This document shows, in pieces, positions 1-9,595 of a stretch of 54,431 nucleotides of DNA. The translations under genes were made by a program, and so were the position numbers. The notes under the pieces were generated by a model. That model worked only from the letters and a program-made list of their open reading frames with translations, made no database searches and was not told the DNA's origin. Position 1 is the stretch's first letter. Each line of letters begins with the position of its first letter. Location of the stretch: the NCBI RefSeq assembly GCF_011378855.1, contig NZ_WTLB01000028.1, forward strand, positions 1-54,431, read 5' to 3'. Origin of the DNA: Pseudoalteromonas sp. Z1A8 (GTDB taxonomy: Bacteria; Pseudomonadota; Gammaproteobacteria; Enterobacterales; Alteromonadaceae).

Positions 1-17
1 ATGTGACGGTTTTTTTG
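1..17 (+). terminator. 3' half of an intrinsic terminator cut by the window edge
   Basis: The first bases repeat the descending arm and T-run of the complete hairpin at 183-209 (TGTGACGG followed by Ts). The ascending arm would lie just outside the window, so transcription probably arrives from the left, fitting the end of an rRNA operon. Confidence 0.5.
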
Positions 18-182
18 CTATCTGGAATTTATTAAATAGCCAAGAGCGCATACCGAACTCAGTAGTGAAACAAAACAGCTCGAAGGCGAGCCCGCCTCGA
101 CACAAAGATAGTGTAGCATTTGCTATGGGGCTCTCAACCGCTGTGGGCACTACGACATTACCAGGCTTCAAATTGTAGAAAT
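18..182 (+). pseudogene. Degenerate 5S rRNA-like unit A
   Basis: The unit opens with TCTGG and closes with CCAGGCTTC, like the paired ends of a gammaproteobacterial 5S rRNA. At about 51-70 it carries the conserved 5S loop sequence ACCGAACTCAGTAGTGAAAC. Near the 3' end, CACTACGACATTACCAGG resembles the 5S closing arm. The segments between do not look like functional 5S: the 5' domain is shortened and extra sequence follows the GAAAC. I infer an eroded or recombined 5S copy. No product is assigned. Confidence 0.55.
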
Positions 183-209
183 CCGTTACAGCAATGTGAC
201 GGGTTTTTT
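183..209 (+). terminator. Intrinsic terminator after 5S-like unit A
   Basis: CCGTTACA and TGTGACGG form an 8-bp stem with one G-U pair and a four-base loop, followed by six Ts. It sits directly after the 5S-like 3' end, as in rRNA operons. Confidence 0.7.
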
Positions 210-210
210 A

Positions 211-396
211 CTGTCTGGGATTTAATAAATAGCCAAGAGCGCATACCGAACTCAGTAGTGAAACAAAACAGCTCGAAGGCGAGCCCCGCGGAAGGCCGCC
301 CCGACACAAAGATAGTGTAGCATTTCACTGTGGCTCTCTACCGCTGTGGGCACTACGACATCCTACTGCGTAGCGCACCGACCTCAAATTGTAGAA
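211..396 (+). pseudogene. Degenerate 5S rRNA-like unit B
   Basis: A second copy of the preceding unit. It starts TGTCTGG, has the same conserved ACCGAACTCAGTAGTGAAAC (about 246-265) and the same inserted segment with a few extra bases (CCCGCGGAAGGCC). It ends with the TCAAATTGTAGAAA stretch that also follows unit A. The 3' part (about 358-380) is more diverged than in A, and CCAGGC is lost. It is a tandem duplicate of an already altered 5S-like sequence. Confidence 0.55.
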
Positions 397-426
397 AGCC
401 CGAATTTAACGATTCGGGCTTTTTTA
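397..426 (+). terminator. Intrinsic terminator after 5S-like unit B
   Basis: AGCCCGAAT (397-405) and ATTCGGGCT (412-420) form a perfect 9-bp stem with a six-base loop, followed by a run of Ts. The same hairpin recurs at 629-657. Confidence 0.85.
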
Positions 427-428
427 CG

Positions 429-527
429 TCTGCAGAAAAGTGAAAGTTGCACAATTAATACACACCACATCAACACCCACCACGTAGGTCGGGCGAGCAA
501 CGCGACTCCCGACGCTTAAAAACACAA
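429..527. repeat. Direct repeat, copy 1 (spacer of the 5S-like array)
   Basis: About 98 bp starting TCTGCAGAAAAGTGAAA and ending near GACTCCCGACG is repeated at 661-758 with scattered substitutions. The offset is 232 bp, so spacer, 5S-like fragment and terminator were duplicated together. No reading frame is supported here. Confidence 0.75.
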
Positions 528-560
528 TAAAATCCCTCAATATCTCAGTCGGCCAATAAA

Positions 561-628
561 GTAGCATTTGCTACGTGACTTTCTACCGCTGTGGGCACTA
601 TGAGATCAGCAGGCTTCAAATTGTAGAA
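561..628 (+). pseudogene. 3' fragment of a 5S rRNA-like unit (C)
   Basis: Only the distal part of the unit is present: GTAGCATTTGCTA, the CCGCTGTGGGCACTA stretch, then CAGGCTTCAAATTGTAGAAA, as in unit A. The conserved CCGAACTCAG loop is missing, so this is a truncated copy. Confidence 0.5.
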
Positions 629-657
629 AGCCCGAATCTAACGATTCGGGCTTTTTT
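629..657 (+). terminator. Intrinsic terminator after 5S-like fragment C
   Basis: AGCCCGAAT (629-637) pairs with ATTCGGGCT (644-652), followed by Ts. It is nearly identical to the hairpin at 397-426. Confidence 0.8.
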
Positions 658-660
658 ATG

Positions 661-758
661 TCTGCAGAAAAGTGAAATGCGTACAATTAATGCACACTAA
701 ACAAACGCCCACCACGTAGGTTGAGCGAGCAACGCGACTCCCGACGTTAAAAACACCT
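661..758. repeat. Direct repeat, copy 2
   Basis: Second copy of the spacer at 429-527, with substitutions. The 150 bp that follow, up to the first gene, are very AT-rich and hold several TATAAT-like strings, probably the promoter region of the next gene. Confidence 0.7.
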
Positions 759-911
759 AAGAATCCTATAAACTAAATCGATAATTAACAATATATTTTA
801 AAGTCTCTATTTCTAAATTTTATATAATAATACTGATAACAAATATAATTTTGCTTTGTTACTGGGTTTGATTTAGGATCAAATCAGTTTAAAACCAAGA
901 ACTAATAGCCT

Positions 912-1967
912 GTGTATAGATTATTAATTAGCGCCATATCCATTTTATTTTGTTTTTCTGCGTCGGCAGTTGAAGTAACTGATCTATATCAAGATATTTT
1001 AAAAGTGGATGATAAAACACGAGACACTCGATTAGCAGCGAGCCGTAAAGCTTTACTCAATGTTTTAGTGAAAGTAAGCGGTGATGAAACTGCGGATCAA
1101 AACAAACTAGCGCAGCAACGCACTAAAGATATTTCTGATTATATGCTTAAGTTTGAATATGACGAGAGAGCAAATGGACAATTGAAACTCGTTGTTAAAT
1201 TTGAAGCTCGAAAGATCAATGCGTTAATCAAAGAGTTAAACTTACCTTTATGGGGAGTACAACGCCCATTAGTCGCAATATGGTTAGGTATTGAAGACAA
1301 TTGGCGCAGAGAATTAGTAACACAAGAAAGTTACCCGCAGTTAGAACAGCTCATTTATGACAAAGCTGGACGCCGAGGTTTACCTGTCGTTGTGCCATTA
1401 CTTGATTTACAAGATAGACGTTTAGTAGGTATTCCTGAGGTATGGGGTAACTTTTCAGAACCAGTAGAAGAGGCCTCTAGACGCTACAGTGCTGAGCGAA
1501 GTATTACAGCAAGAATGTATAAAGAAGCAGATAGCGAAAATTGGATTTTAGATTGGCGTTTTACTAATGATGATCAATTTGATTCAAATAGATTAACGGG
1601 CGATAAGCAGCAAATAGTGAGCCAAATGATCGATACCCTAGCACGAGGCCTTGCAAGCGAGTACGCTATTGATCCAAATGCTTATTATGAACAAGCCGCG
1701 GCCACGCTAACATTAAAAGGCACGCAAAGTTTTGTTGATATTGAATTAGCAAAGCAAAGATTATTGAACTTAAGCGTTGTTACGCAAGTTAAAATTGTTC
1801 GTAAAACACCAGAATTTGTAGAATTTAAACTAAACCACACTGGTAATCTAAGCGATCTTAAAAAAGGCTTAGGGCTCGACTCCTCATTTAAAGATTATGA
1901 GGATCCACGCGCTTTTTATCATGTTGTCGATAAAAATAGCCTAGAGTATCAATGGGTAACGCCATAA
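912..1967 (+). CDS. DUF2066 domain-containing exported protein
   Basis: A 351-aa protein with an N-terminal signal peptide (hydrophobic residues 3-18, Ala-Ser-Ala cleavage region) followed by a DUF2066-type domain. Proteins of this family often sit immediately upstream of hda in gammaproteobacteria, as here. Their biochemical role is unknown; the signal peptide points to the periplasm or envelope. The start is a GTG, because no in-frame ATG lies before the signal peptide. The stop overlaps the ATG of hda, so the two are probably co-transcribed and translationally coupled. Confidence 0.85.
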   Translation: MYRLLISAISILFCFSASAVEVTDLYQDILKVDDKTRDTRLAASRKALLNVLVKVSGDETADQNKLAQQRTKDISDYMLKFEYDERANGQLKLVVKFEARKINALIKELNLPLWGVQRPLVAIWLGIEDNWRRELVTQESYPQLEQLIYDKAGRRGLPVVVPLLDLQDRRLVGIPEVWGNFSEPVEEASRRYSAERSITARMYKEADSENWILDWRFTNDDQFDSNRLTGDKQQIVSQMIDTLARGLASEYAIDPNAYYEQAAATLTLKGTQSFVDIELAKQRLLNLSVVTQVKIVRKTPEFVEFKLNHTGNLSDLKKGLGLDSSFKDYEDPRAFYHVVDKNSLEYQWVTP

Positions 1968-2677
1968 TGATAATGTCTGAGCCGATGCAAATGGCATTAC
2001 CGGTTACCTTACCGGATGACGAAACATTTGCATCGTACTTTGGTGGGGAAGATTCGTTAGAGGTTAACCATTTAAAAGATAGCTTTTCGAAGTTAGCTAA
2101 AAAGTTTCAGTATACTTATTTATGTGGGTTAGGTGATTCGGGTAAGTCTCACCTTTTGTATGCAACCTGCATTAAAGCTCAAGAGCGTGGCTTATCTAAT
2201 ATGCTGCTGTCTATGCGCGAAGTAGTTGATTTTGGACCTATGGTATTAGACGGCTTGGAAGCGCTTGATGTTCTATGTATCGATGATGTGCATTTAGTTG
2301 CAGGAAATGATGCATGGGAAAAAGCACTATTTAACTTTTTTAACCGATTTAACGAACCCGGTAAAATGTTAGTAGTAACTGCCGATTTACTTCCAAGTAT
2401 GCTTAATATTACGCTGCCCGACTTAGAATCCCGTTTAACGTGGGGTACAACTTTTCAAATTCGCTCTATGAGTGATGACGATAAAGCCCAAGCACTAGTT
2501 AAGCGCGCTCATATGCGTGGCCTTGAATTAAGTGATGAGTGTGCACGCTTTTTATTAACGCGTTTAAGCCGTGATATGCGTGCTTTATTAGATGTACTCG
2601 ACAAATTAGATCATGCATCGATGGCCGCACAACGAAAATTAACTATTCCTTTTATAAAATCAACGTTAAAGCTGTAG
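1967..2677 (+). CDS. hda: Hda, DnaA inactivator (regulatory AAA+ protein)
   Basis: A DnaA-like AAA+ protein of about 236 aa without a DNA-binding domain IV, as expected for Hda. With the sliding clamp, Hda stimulates ATP hydrolysis on DnaA and prevents over-initiation. Visible motifs: an N-terminal clamp-binding-like stretch (MQMALPV), P-loop GLGDSGKSHLL, Walker B CIDDVH, and a C-terminal helical region with RLSRDMRALL. In-frame ATGs occur at 1952, 1967 and 1973. I chose 1967, which overlaps the upstream TAA; 1973 is equally possible. No strong ribosome-binding site is seen, consistent with coupling to the DUF2066 gene. Confidence 0.92.
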   Translation: MIMSEPMQMALPVTLPDDETFASYFGGEDSLEVNHLKDSFSKLAKKFQYTYLCGLGDSGKSHLLYATCIKAQERGLSNMLLSMREVVDFGPMVLDGLEALDVLCIDDVHLVAGNDAWEKALFNFFNRFNEPGKMLVVTADLLPSMLNITLPDLESRLTWGTTFQIRSMSDDDKAQALVKRAHMRGLELSDECARFLLTRLSRDMRALLDVLDKLDHASMAAQRKLTIPFIKSTLKL

Positions 2678-2724
2678 TAGGTCTAGAATCTAGACCCTGC
2701 TTTCAGTTATCATAAGCTATTATC

Positions 2725-2988
2725 AGAGCGTGTTTACCTTTCCTGATTGGAATTTGTTTTACTGAAGAGTGTTTTAATCACGTTGCAAAGTTTGTACCAT
2801 AGTATTTGTATACAAAACTAGAGCAACAAAAAAATAAGCCACCCACAGTAAAGCACTTCAGGCAGCATGTATTTGGTCTTTATTTAGCGTTATAGCATGA
2901 TGATGTAGGAAACTACATCGCAGTGCTTAGCCTTGTTTAATAACCAATAACACTGTTGTAAAGCAATCTTGAAAGGCCAACACGCTCT
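2725..2988. repeat. Nested-palindrome element, copy 1 (eroded)
   Basis: Bounded by the terminal inverted repeats AGAGCGTGTTTACCTTTC and GAAAGGCCAACACGCTCT. The interior aligns in blocks to the copy at 48435-48704, in the same orientation: the GAGCAACAAA block, the GCAGC...TTTGG block and the GCCTTG...ACC block. Internal stems are more degraded than in the other copies. It fills almost all of the 346-bp gap between hda and pheS, so pheS transcription must cross it or start within it. Confidence 0.7.
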
Positions 2989-3008
2989 TAAGCAATCACC
3001 TTCTGTGA

Positions 3009-4004
<996 letters not shown>

Positions 4005-4019
4005 GAGTGAAATAATAAA

Positions 4020-6407
4020 ATGAAATTTAGTGAAAAGTGGTTAAGAGAGTGGGTTAATCCTGCTATTGATACGCAAGCTCTTTCGGAACAGCTTTCAATG
4101 GCTGGTCTAGAAGTTGATGGCGTTGAGCCTGCTGCTGCCAAATTTAATGGCGTAGTTGTTGGTGAAGTTGTTGAATGTGGACAACACCCTGATGCAGATA
4201 AACTGCGTGTTACCAAAATTAACGTAGGTGGCGATGAGCTACTTGATATCGTGTGTGGTGCACCAAATTGTCGTTTAGGTATTAAAGTTGCTGTTGCAAC
4301 TGTGGGCGCTGTACTGCCTGGTGACTTTAAAATTAAAAAAGCCAAACTACGCGGCCAACCTTCAAACGGAATGCTATGTGCTTTTGTTGAGCTAGGTATT
4401 AGCGAAGAAGGCGACGGCATTATGGAATTGCCAAGCGATGCACCAGTAGGCACTGATTTACGTGATTACCTAGGTCTTGATGATAGTATTATAGATGTTG
4501 ATTTAACGCCAAACCGTGGTGACTGTTTAGGTATTAAAGGCCTTGCACGTGAAGTAGGTGTTTTAAACAGCATTGACGTAAATGTATTAGATATCCCTAC
4601 GGTTACTCCAACAATTGATGACAAAGTATCAATTGAGCTAGTTAATGAAAATGCATGTCCTCGTTACCTTGGTCGTGTGATAAAAGGCATTAATCTTGAT
4701 GCAGAAACACCGCTTTGGATGGTTGAAAAGCTACGTCGTAGTGGCGTACGTTCAATCGACCCAGTAGTTGATGTTACAAACTATGTATTACTTGAACTTG
4801 GTCATCCAATGCACGCGTTTGATTTAAATGCGATTGAAGGTGGTATTAAAGTACGTAGTGCAGCCGCAGGTGAAGAGCTTGTTTTATTAGACGGTAACAC
4901 CGCTAAATTGAACGAGACAACACTTGTGATAGCCGATCATAACAAAGCGCTAGCAATAGCAGGTGTTTTTGGTGGTGAGCAATCAGGCGTTACAGATAAA
5001 ACATCTGACATATTACTTGAAAGCGCGTTCTTTAATCCTGTTGCAATCGCAGGGCAAGCACGTAGTTACGGTTTACACACTGATGCTTCACACCGTTATG
5101 AACGCGGTGTTGATTTTGCTTTGCAACATGATGCAATGGAACGTGCAACAGCACTTCTACTTGAGATTGTAGGTGGTCAAGCAGGCCCAGTAGTTGAAGC
5201 TGTCGCAGCTGACAAACTTCCAAAAGTGACTGAAGTACGTCTTCGTCGTGCACGTTTAGACCGTGTTATTGGTCATCATATTGAAGATGCTAAAGTAACT
5301 GATATTCTTACGCGTTTAGGTCTTGATGTTAAAGTAGAAAATGAAAGCTGGAGTGCGGACGTACCAAGCTACCGTTTTGATATTCGCATCGAAGAAGATT
5401 TAATTGAAGAAGTAGCACGTGTTTACGGTTACAACAGCATTCCTAACGTTGCACCAACTGCAAAACTTAAAATGACCACGCATAACGAAGCAACTATTGC
5501 GCTTAGCAAGTTCCGCAATACGCTCGTTACTCGTGGTTACCAAGAAGCTATTACATACAGTTTTGTAGACCCTAAAGCACAAGCTATTTTACACCCAGAG
5601 TGTAAAGCTATGGTATTGCCGCACCCTATTTCAATTGAAATGTCTGCAATGCGCGTAAGTTTAATGCCGGGTTTATTAGCGTCTTTGGCGTATAACCAAA
5701 ATCGTCAACAGCCTCGTATTCGTTTATTCGAACATGGGCTTAAGTTTATAAGCGACGAAAGTGCAGAAAACGGTGTTTACCAAGTACCGGTTATTGGTGG
5801 TGTTATTACGGGTCTTGTAAATGGTGAGCATTGGGTTGAAGAAAAACGTAACGTTGATTTTTACGACCTAAAGGGCGATGTTGAAGCTTTACTTGCTATT
5901 ACCAATGACGTAACTCGTTTTGAAATTAAAGCGGAGCAGTCAGATGGACTTCACCCTGGTCAGTCAGCAGTAATATATGTTGATGGCAAAAAGGTTGGTT
6001 TTTTTGGTGCTTTACATCCTCAAGCTCAAAAGTCGTTAGATATCAACAACGCAACTTTTGTTTTTGAAATTGAAATGTCAGCAATAGAAAAAAGAAATTT
6101 ACCGCAAGCAGAAGGGGTGTCTAAATTCCCTTCAAATCGCCGCGACATCGCGATTTTAGTGGCAGACAGCGTTAAATCTGGTGACATTTTAAGCGTGATC
6201 GAAAAAGTTGGCGGAAATCAATTGGTTGACCTAAACTTATTCGATGTGTATAAGGGCAAAGGTATTGAGCCAAATTATAAGAGTTTGGCGATTGCTCTAA
6301 CACTGCAAGCGGTTGATAGAACACTCGAAGAGAAAGATATCAATCTAGTAGTTGATAACGTGGTGGCCGAATTGGCCGAACAGTTTAATGCATCGTTGAG
6401 GGACTAG
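4020..6407 (+). CDS. pheT: Phenylalanine--tRNA ligase beta subunit
   Basis: A 795-aa beta subunit, the usual length. Domains in order: an N-terminal tRNA-binding OB-fold (about 40-150, with the HPDADKLRV motif), the B3/B4 editing domain that hydrolyses Tyr-tRNA-Phe, B5, the catalytic-like domain, and a C-terminal ferredoxin-like anticodon-binding domain (FPSNRRDIA motif). It partners with PheS. ihfA starts 2 bp after the stop codon, the same order as in E. coli. Confidence 0.97.
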   Translation: MKFSEKWLREWVNPAIDTQALSEQLSMAGLEVDGVEPAAAKFNGVVVGEVVECGQHPDADKLRVTKINVGGDELLDIVCGAPNCRLGIKVAVATVGAVLPGDFKIKKAKLRGQPSNGMLCAFVELGISEEGDGIMELPSDAPVGTDLRDYLGLDDSIIDVDLTPNRGDCLGIKGLAREVGVLNSIDVNVLDIPTVTPTIDDKVSIELVNENACPRYLGRVIKGINLDAETPLWMVEKLRRSGVRSIDPVVDVTNYVLLELGHPMHAFDLNAIEGGIKVRSAAAGEELVLLDGNTAKLNETTLVIADHNKALAIAGVFGGEQSGVTDKTSDILLESAFFNPVAIAGQARSYGLHTDASHRYERGVDFALQHDAMERATALLLEIVGGQAGPVVEAVAADKLPKVTEVRLRRARLDRVIGHHIEDAKVTDILTRLGLDVKVENESWSADVPSYRFDIRIEEDLIEEVARVYGYNSIPNVAPTAKLKMTTHNEATIALSKFRNTLVTRGYQEAITYSFVDPKAQAILHPECKAMVLPHPISIEMSAMRVSLMPGLLASLAYNQNRQQPRIRLFEHGLKFISDESAENGVYQVPVIGGVITGLVNGEHWVEEKRNVDFYDLKGDVEALLAITNDVTRFEIKAEQSDGLHPGQSAVIYVDGKKVGFFGALHPQAQKSLDINNATFVFEIEMSAIEKRNLPQAEGVSKFPSNRRDIAILVADSVKSGDILSVIEKVGGNQLVDLNLFDVYKGKGIEPNYKSLAIALTLQAVDRTLEEKDINLVVDNVVAELAEQFNASLRD

Positions 6408-6409
6408 AT

Positions 6410-6709
6410 ATGGCGCTTACTAAAGCCGACATAGCTGAACACCTATTTGAAAAGCTCGGGATCAATAAAAAAGATGCCAAAGATTTAGTTGAAGCGTTTT
6501 TTGAAGAAATCCGCTCAGCGCTAGAAAAAGGCGAGCAGGTTAAGCTCTCTGGATTTGGTAACTTTGATCTTCGAGACAAAAAAGAAAGACCAGGCCGCAA
6601 CCCGAAAACAGGCGAAGATATTCCTATTTCGGCACGTCGCGTGGTGACTTTTCGACCAGGTCAAAAGCTTAAAACCCGCGTAGAAGTGGGCACAAGCAAA
6701 GCAAAATAA
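6410..6709 (+). CDS. ihfA: Integration host factor subunit alpha
   Basis: A 99-aa HU/IHF-family DNA-bending protein. The signature [21 protein letters not shown] and the beta-arm leading to TFRPGQKLK are intact. It dimerises with IHF-beta to bend DNA in recombination, replication and sigma-54 transcription. The last may matter for the sigma-54-type promoter at 19947 in this window. It is the last gene of the pheS-pheT-ihfA operon and is followed at once by a terminator. Confidence 0.97.
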   Translation: MALTKADIAEHLFEKLGINKKDAKDLVEAFFEEIRSALEKGEQVKLSGFGNFDLRDKKERPGRNPKTGEDIPISARRVVTFRPGQKLKTRVEVGTSKAK

Positions 6710-6710
6710 A

Positions 6711-6737
6711 AAAAGGCAGCGTAAGCTGCCTTTTTAT
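6711..6737 (+). terminator. Intrinsic terminator of pheST-ihfA
   Basis: GGCAGC-GTAA-GCTGCC (6715-6730) is a perfect hairpin flanked by As and followed by a T-run, starting a few bases after the ihfA stop. Confidence 0.93.
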
Positions 6738-6761
6738 TTGCCTGAATAACCTAGTTATTAA

Positions 6762-6974
6762 ATTATACCAACCTGCATAAATCTTGATCAATTTAACGGA
6801 TTAAATTGCACTATAACGTCGTTAAAAATTTTTTATTTACGACTGCATGGATGCAGGAGGTAGAGCAATGCAGGGAGCAATTGCCGAGAACAACTAGATA
6901 CAAAAATTTTTGCCTAGTTCTAGCGTAATTTCCTTAACGTTAAATAGAACCCATACATAAGCAGATTGGTATTA
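6762..6974. repeat. Palindromic intergenic element, second type
   Basis: Terminal inverted repeats TTATACCAACCTGCATAA (left) and ATAAGCAGATTGGTATTA (right) match at 14 of 18 positions. The interior has further dyads, including GTCGT...ACGAC at about 6812-6837 and AAAAATTTTT stretches on both sides. It has no coding capacity. It lies between the ihfA terminator and the 3' end of the convergent lipoprotein gene. It looks like a small non-autonomous repeat; I found no second copy here. Confidence 0.55.
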
Positions 6975-6995
6975 GGTTATTTTTGCGATTATAAA

Positions 6996-7796
6996 TTAAA
7001 ATTCTCGAGGCGATACAAAATCACCTGCCATTATTTGCTGAAATGTTTGCTCTGCAAGTACATCTAGGCCGTCTAAGCTTTTACCATTTGTTATTAATTG
7101 CTGCTCAATTTCAAACCCATCAATATTTTCAATTCCCGACATTTGCGCTACTTTAGAAAATATATAAGCGTGCTTAAATTTATCATGTTTATAAAAAAGA
7201 CTAATAAGTGATGTATACACTTCAGGGTTAGGTACGTTATCTTTTTTATTAAGCTCTAAAGTTTTATAAAGCAAATCTATGGTTTTTTCATCATCAAATT
7301 TAATATAGTAAGATGCTAGAAAAAACTGCATTTCGGCACTTTGCGTTACACTTTTGTCATTTTCTATAGCCAATAATTTAGTCAGTGCGCTCTGGTTATT
7401 ATTTCGTGACCATTGGTAGTAGAGCAAACCGGGATGGTTTGTATTTTGGGTATCTTGATATAACCGAGTCATTTCTTTAATGCTCGTTAATTGACCGTCA
7501 ATACGTGACGTTTTTTTAGCTTTTAACTTAATATGCTCTATTTTAGCAGCCACAGTTATACATTGGTTATAAGATTCAAAGTTCTTGAGTAATTGGTATT
7601 TATTTTCATCAGTAGGGTCTTTGTATTCTATGTAACGTTTAATAATTACATCAGCGCGTTCATCCTTGCAGTGACTGTCTTTGTTTAAGTCGCTACAAAA
7701 GCCAGGTGTTTCTTTACACACTTTTGCGAGTGTCAACGGTTCTTCACACCCTGTCAACGTAAGCAAACCCAATAGTACACTTGCTTTTTTAAGCAT
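6996..7796 (-). CDS. DUF2989 family lipoprotein
   Basis: A 266-aa protein with a lipoprotein signal peptide and lipobox LTGC at about residues 14-17, so it is probably lipid-anchored in the envelope. The mature part has several cysteines near the N terminus (CKETPGFC, HCKDE) and a helical, TPR-like C-terminal half. It resembles DUF2989 proteins of Shewanella and Vibrio; no biochemical function is established. It is transcribed divergently from the GAPDH gene across a 173-bp gap. Confidence 0.75.
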   Translation of the reverse strand: MLKKASVLLGLLTLTGCEEPLTLAKVCKETPGFCSDLNKDSHCKDERADVIIKRYIEYKDPTDENKYQLLKNFESYNQCITVAAKIEHIKLKAKKTSRIDGQLTSIKEMTRLYQDTQNTNHPGLLYYQWSRNNNQSALTKLLAIENDKSVTQSAEMQFFLASYYIKFDDEKTIDLLYKTLELNKKDNVPNPEVYTSLISLFYKHDKFKHAYIFSKVAQMSGIENIDGFEIEQQLITNGKSLDGLDVLAEQTFQQIMAGDFVSPREF

Positions 7797-7969
7797 CCCT
7801 TAACCCCAAATGAATATTTACTTTGTTATTCTAACGCAATCATTTAACGCCTAACAGTAGAGAATAACTTCAGATTAAATTAGAATAGCCCTGCCGAAGT
7901 GCATTACTCTCAAAATATAGTGCATTTTTAAAGGCTATCCGTTCAAAATGATAAACTTAGGTAAATAAA

Positions 7970-9412
7970 ATGACCTCATCTCACGAGTTAGAATACACAA
8001 ATAGTTGGCAAGAGCGCCAAGATTACGCAGAAAGCATGCAACCAATCATTGGTAAGCTTTACCGTAATCGTGGTATTGAAATCGCTGTATATGGCCGTCC
8101 TCTCGTAAATGCCAGTACTATCGATATTATCAAATCTCACAAAACTGTTGCTCAGTTTGAAGGCACTAAATTACGTTTACGCGAAAGCTTCCCATTTTTA
8201 GAAGCTATCAGCAAAATGGAATTAAACTCTGCACGTATTGATATTGGTAAACTTGCATATAGCTATTTGTTTACAGAAGCAGCTAAAGGCCGCTCAGTAG
8301 AAGAATTTGTAAAAGATGAACTTGCAGAAATAGCTGACTTACCAGCGAAAGAACCACGCGATGTTGTATTGTATGGTTTTGGTCGTATTGGTCGTTTACT
8401 AGCGCGTTTATTAATTGAAAAATCAGGACCATATGCAGATTTACGTTTGCGCGCTATTGTTGTGCGTGGCGGTAAAGATGGCGACCTAGAAAAGCGTGCA
8501 AGCTTATTACGTCGTGATTCAATCCACGGTCCGTTCAATGGTTCAATCACTATTGATAAAGAGCGTAATGCAATTAAAGCTAACGGTAGCTACATTCAAG
8601 TTATTTACGCCAACTCTCCTAGCGAAATTGATTACACTCAATACGGTATCGACAATGCATTAATTGTTGATAACACCGGCATTTGGAAAGACGAAGCGGG
8701 CCTTGGCCAGCATCTAGAGTGTAAAGGCGCTGCAAAAGTATTATTAACAGCTCCTGCAAAAGGTAATATCAAAAACATCGTATATGGTGTTAACAACAAA
8801 GATATTTTACCTGAAGATAAAATTGTTTGTGCAGCAAGCTGTACAACTAATGCAATTACACCAACGCTTAAAGCATTAAACGATAAGTTTGGTATTAATA
8901 ATGGTCATGTTGAAACTGTACACTCGTACACGAACGATCAAAACCTTATTGATAACTACCACAAAGCAGAGCGTCGTGGCCGTGCCGCAGCACTTAACAT
9001 GGTAATTACTGAAACAGGTGCTGCGAAAGCGGTTTCAAAAGCATTACCAGAGCTTGAAGGCAAATTAACAGGTAACGCAATCCGCGTACCTACACCTAAT
9101 GTGTCGCTAGCTATTTTGAACCTTAATTTAGCAACAAGCACATCGGTTGAAGAGCTAAACGCATTTTTACGCGATACTGCACTTCATTCAGACTTACGTG
9201 ACCAAATTGATTACACCGCATCAACGGAAATTGTATCTACCGATTTAGTAGGTAGCCGTTACGCAGGTGTTGTTGATTCACAAGCAACGATTGTTGAAGA
9301 TAACCGTATTGTTTTATATGTATGGTACGACAATGAGTTTGGTTACAGCTGCCAAGTAGTTCGTTGTATGCGCGATATGGCCGAAGTGTCATTCCCAAGC
9401 TTACCTCGCTAA
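7970..9412 (+). CDS. Glyceraldehyde-3-phosphate dehydrogenase, long form
   Basis: At 480 aa it is far longer than standard GAPDH (about 330 aa). The extra length is an N-terminal region of about 130 residues, as in a subfamily found in marine gammaproteobacteria. The Rossmann motif YGFGRIGRLLAR lies at about 135-146. The catalytic Cys is in ASCTTN at about residue 291 and the partner His in VHSYTNDQN at about 318. It oxidises glyceraldehyde-3-phosphate to 1,3-bisphosphoglycerate with NAD(P)+. Whether this form works in glycolysis or gluconeogenesis cannot be told from sequence. It is monocistronic, with its own terminator. Confidence 0.93.
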   Translation: MTSSHELEYTNSWQERQDYAESMQPIIGKLYRNRGIEIAVYGRPLVNASTIDIIKSHKTVAQFEGTKLRLRESFPFLEAISKMELNSARIDIGKLAYSYLFTEAAKGRSVEEFVKDELAEIADLPAKEPRDVVLYGFGRIGRLLARLLIEKSGPYADLRLRAIVVRGGKDGDLEKRASLLRRDSIHGPFNGSITIDKERNAIKANGSYIQVIYANSPSEIDYTQYGIDNALIVDNTGIWKDEAGLGQHLECKGAAKVLLTAPAKGNIKNIVYGVNNKDILPEDKIVCAASCTTNAITPTLKALNDKFGINNGHVETVHSYTNDQNLIDNYHKAERRGRAAALNMVITETGAAKAVSKALPELEGKLTGNAIRVPTPNVSLAILNLNLATSTSVEELNAFLRDTALHSDLRDQIDYTASTEIVSTDLVGSRYAGVVDSQATIVEDNRIVLYVWYDNEFGYSCQVVRCMRDMAEVSFPSLPR

Positions 9413-9431
9413 TTTATTTGCAGTGACTTAA

Positions 9432-9457
9432 AAGCCAGCATGTTGCTGGCTTTTTTG
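9432..9457 (+). terminator. Intrinsic terminator of the GAPDH gene
   Basis: GCCAGC-ATGTT-GCTGGC (9434-9450) is followed by six Ts. Confidence 0.93.
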
Positions 9458-9595
9458 GTCGTGTATTATTTTTAAAGCGTATGCCTTGTGATAGGCTTTA
9501 ATTAAGAAAATGTACATTCGTTTTACTATTTACAAAATAATGTCAGGTCTGTGAATTAATAAGCAGATAAACTTATTCAACCTAAAGGTTTTTTC

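Noticed and set aside
120..320. Open frame of 66 codons inside the 5S-like array
   Set aside because: It runs across two rRNA-like units and a terminator, has low-complexity, unlike-protein composition and no ribosome-binding site.
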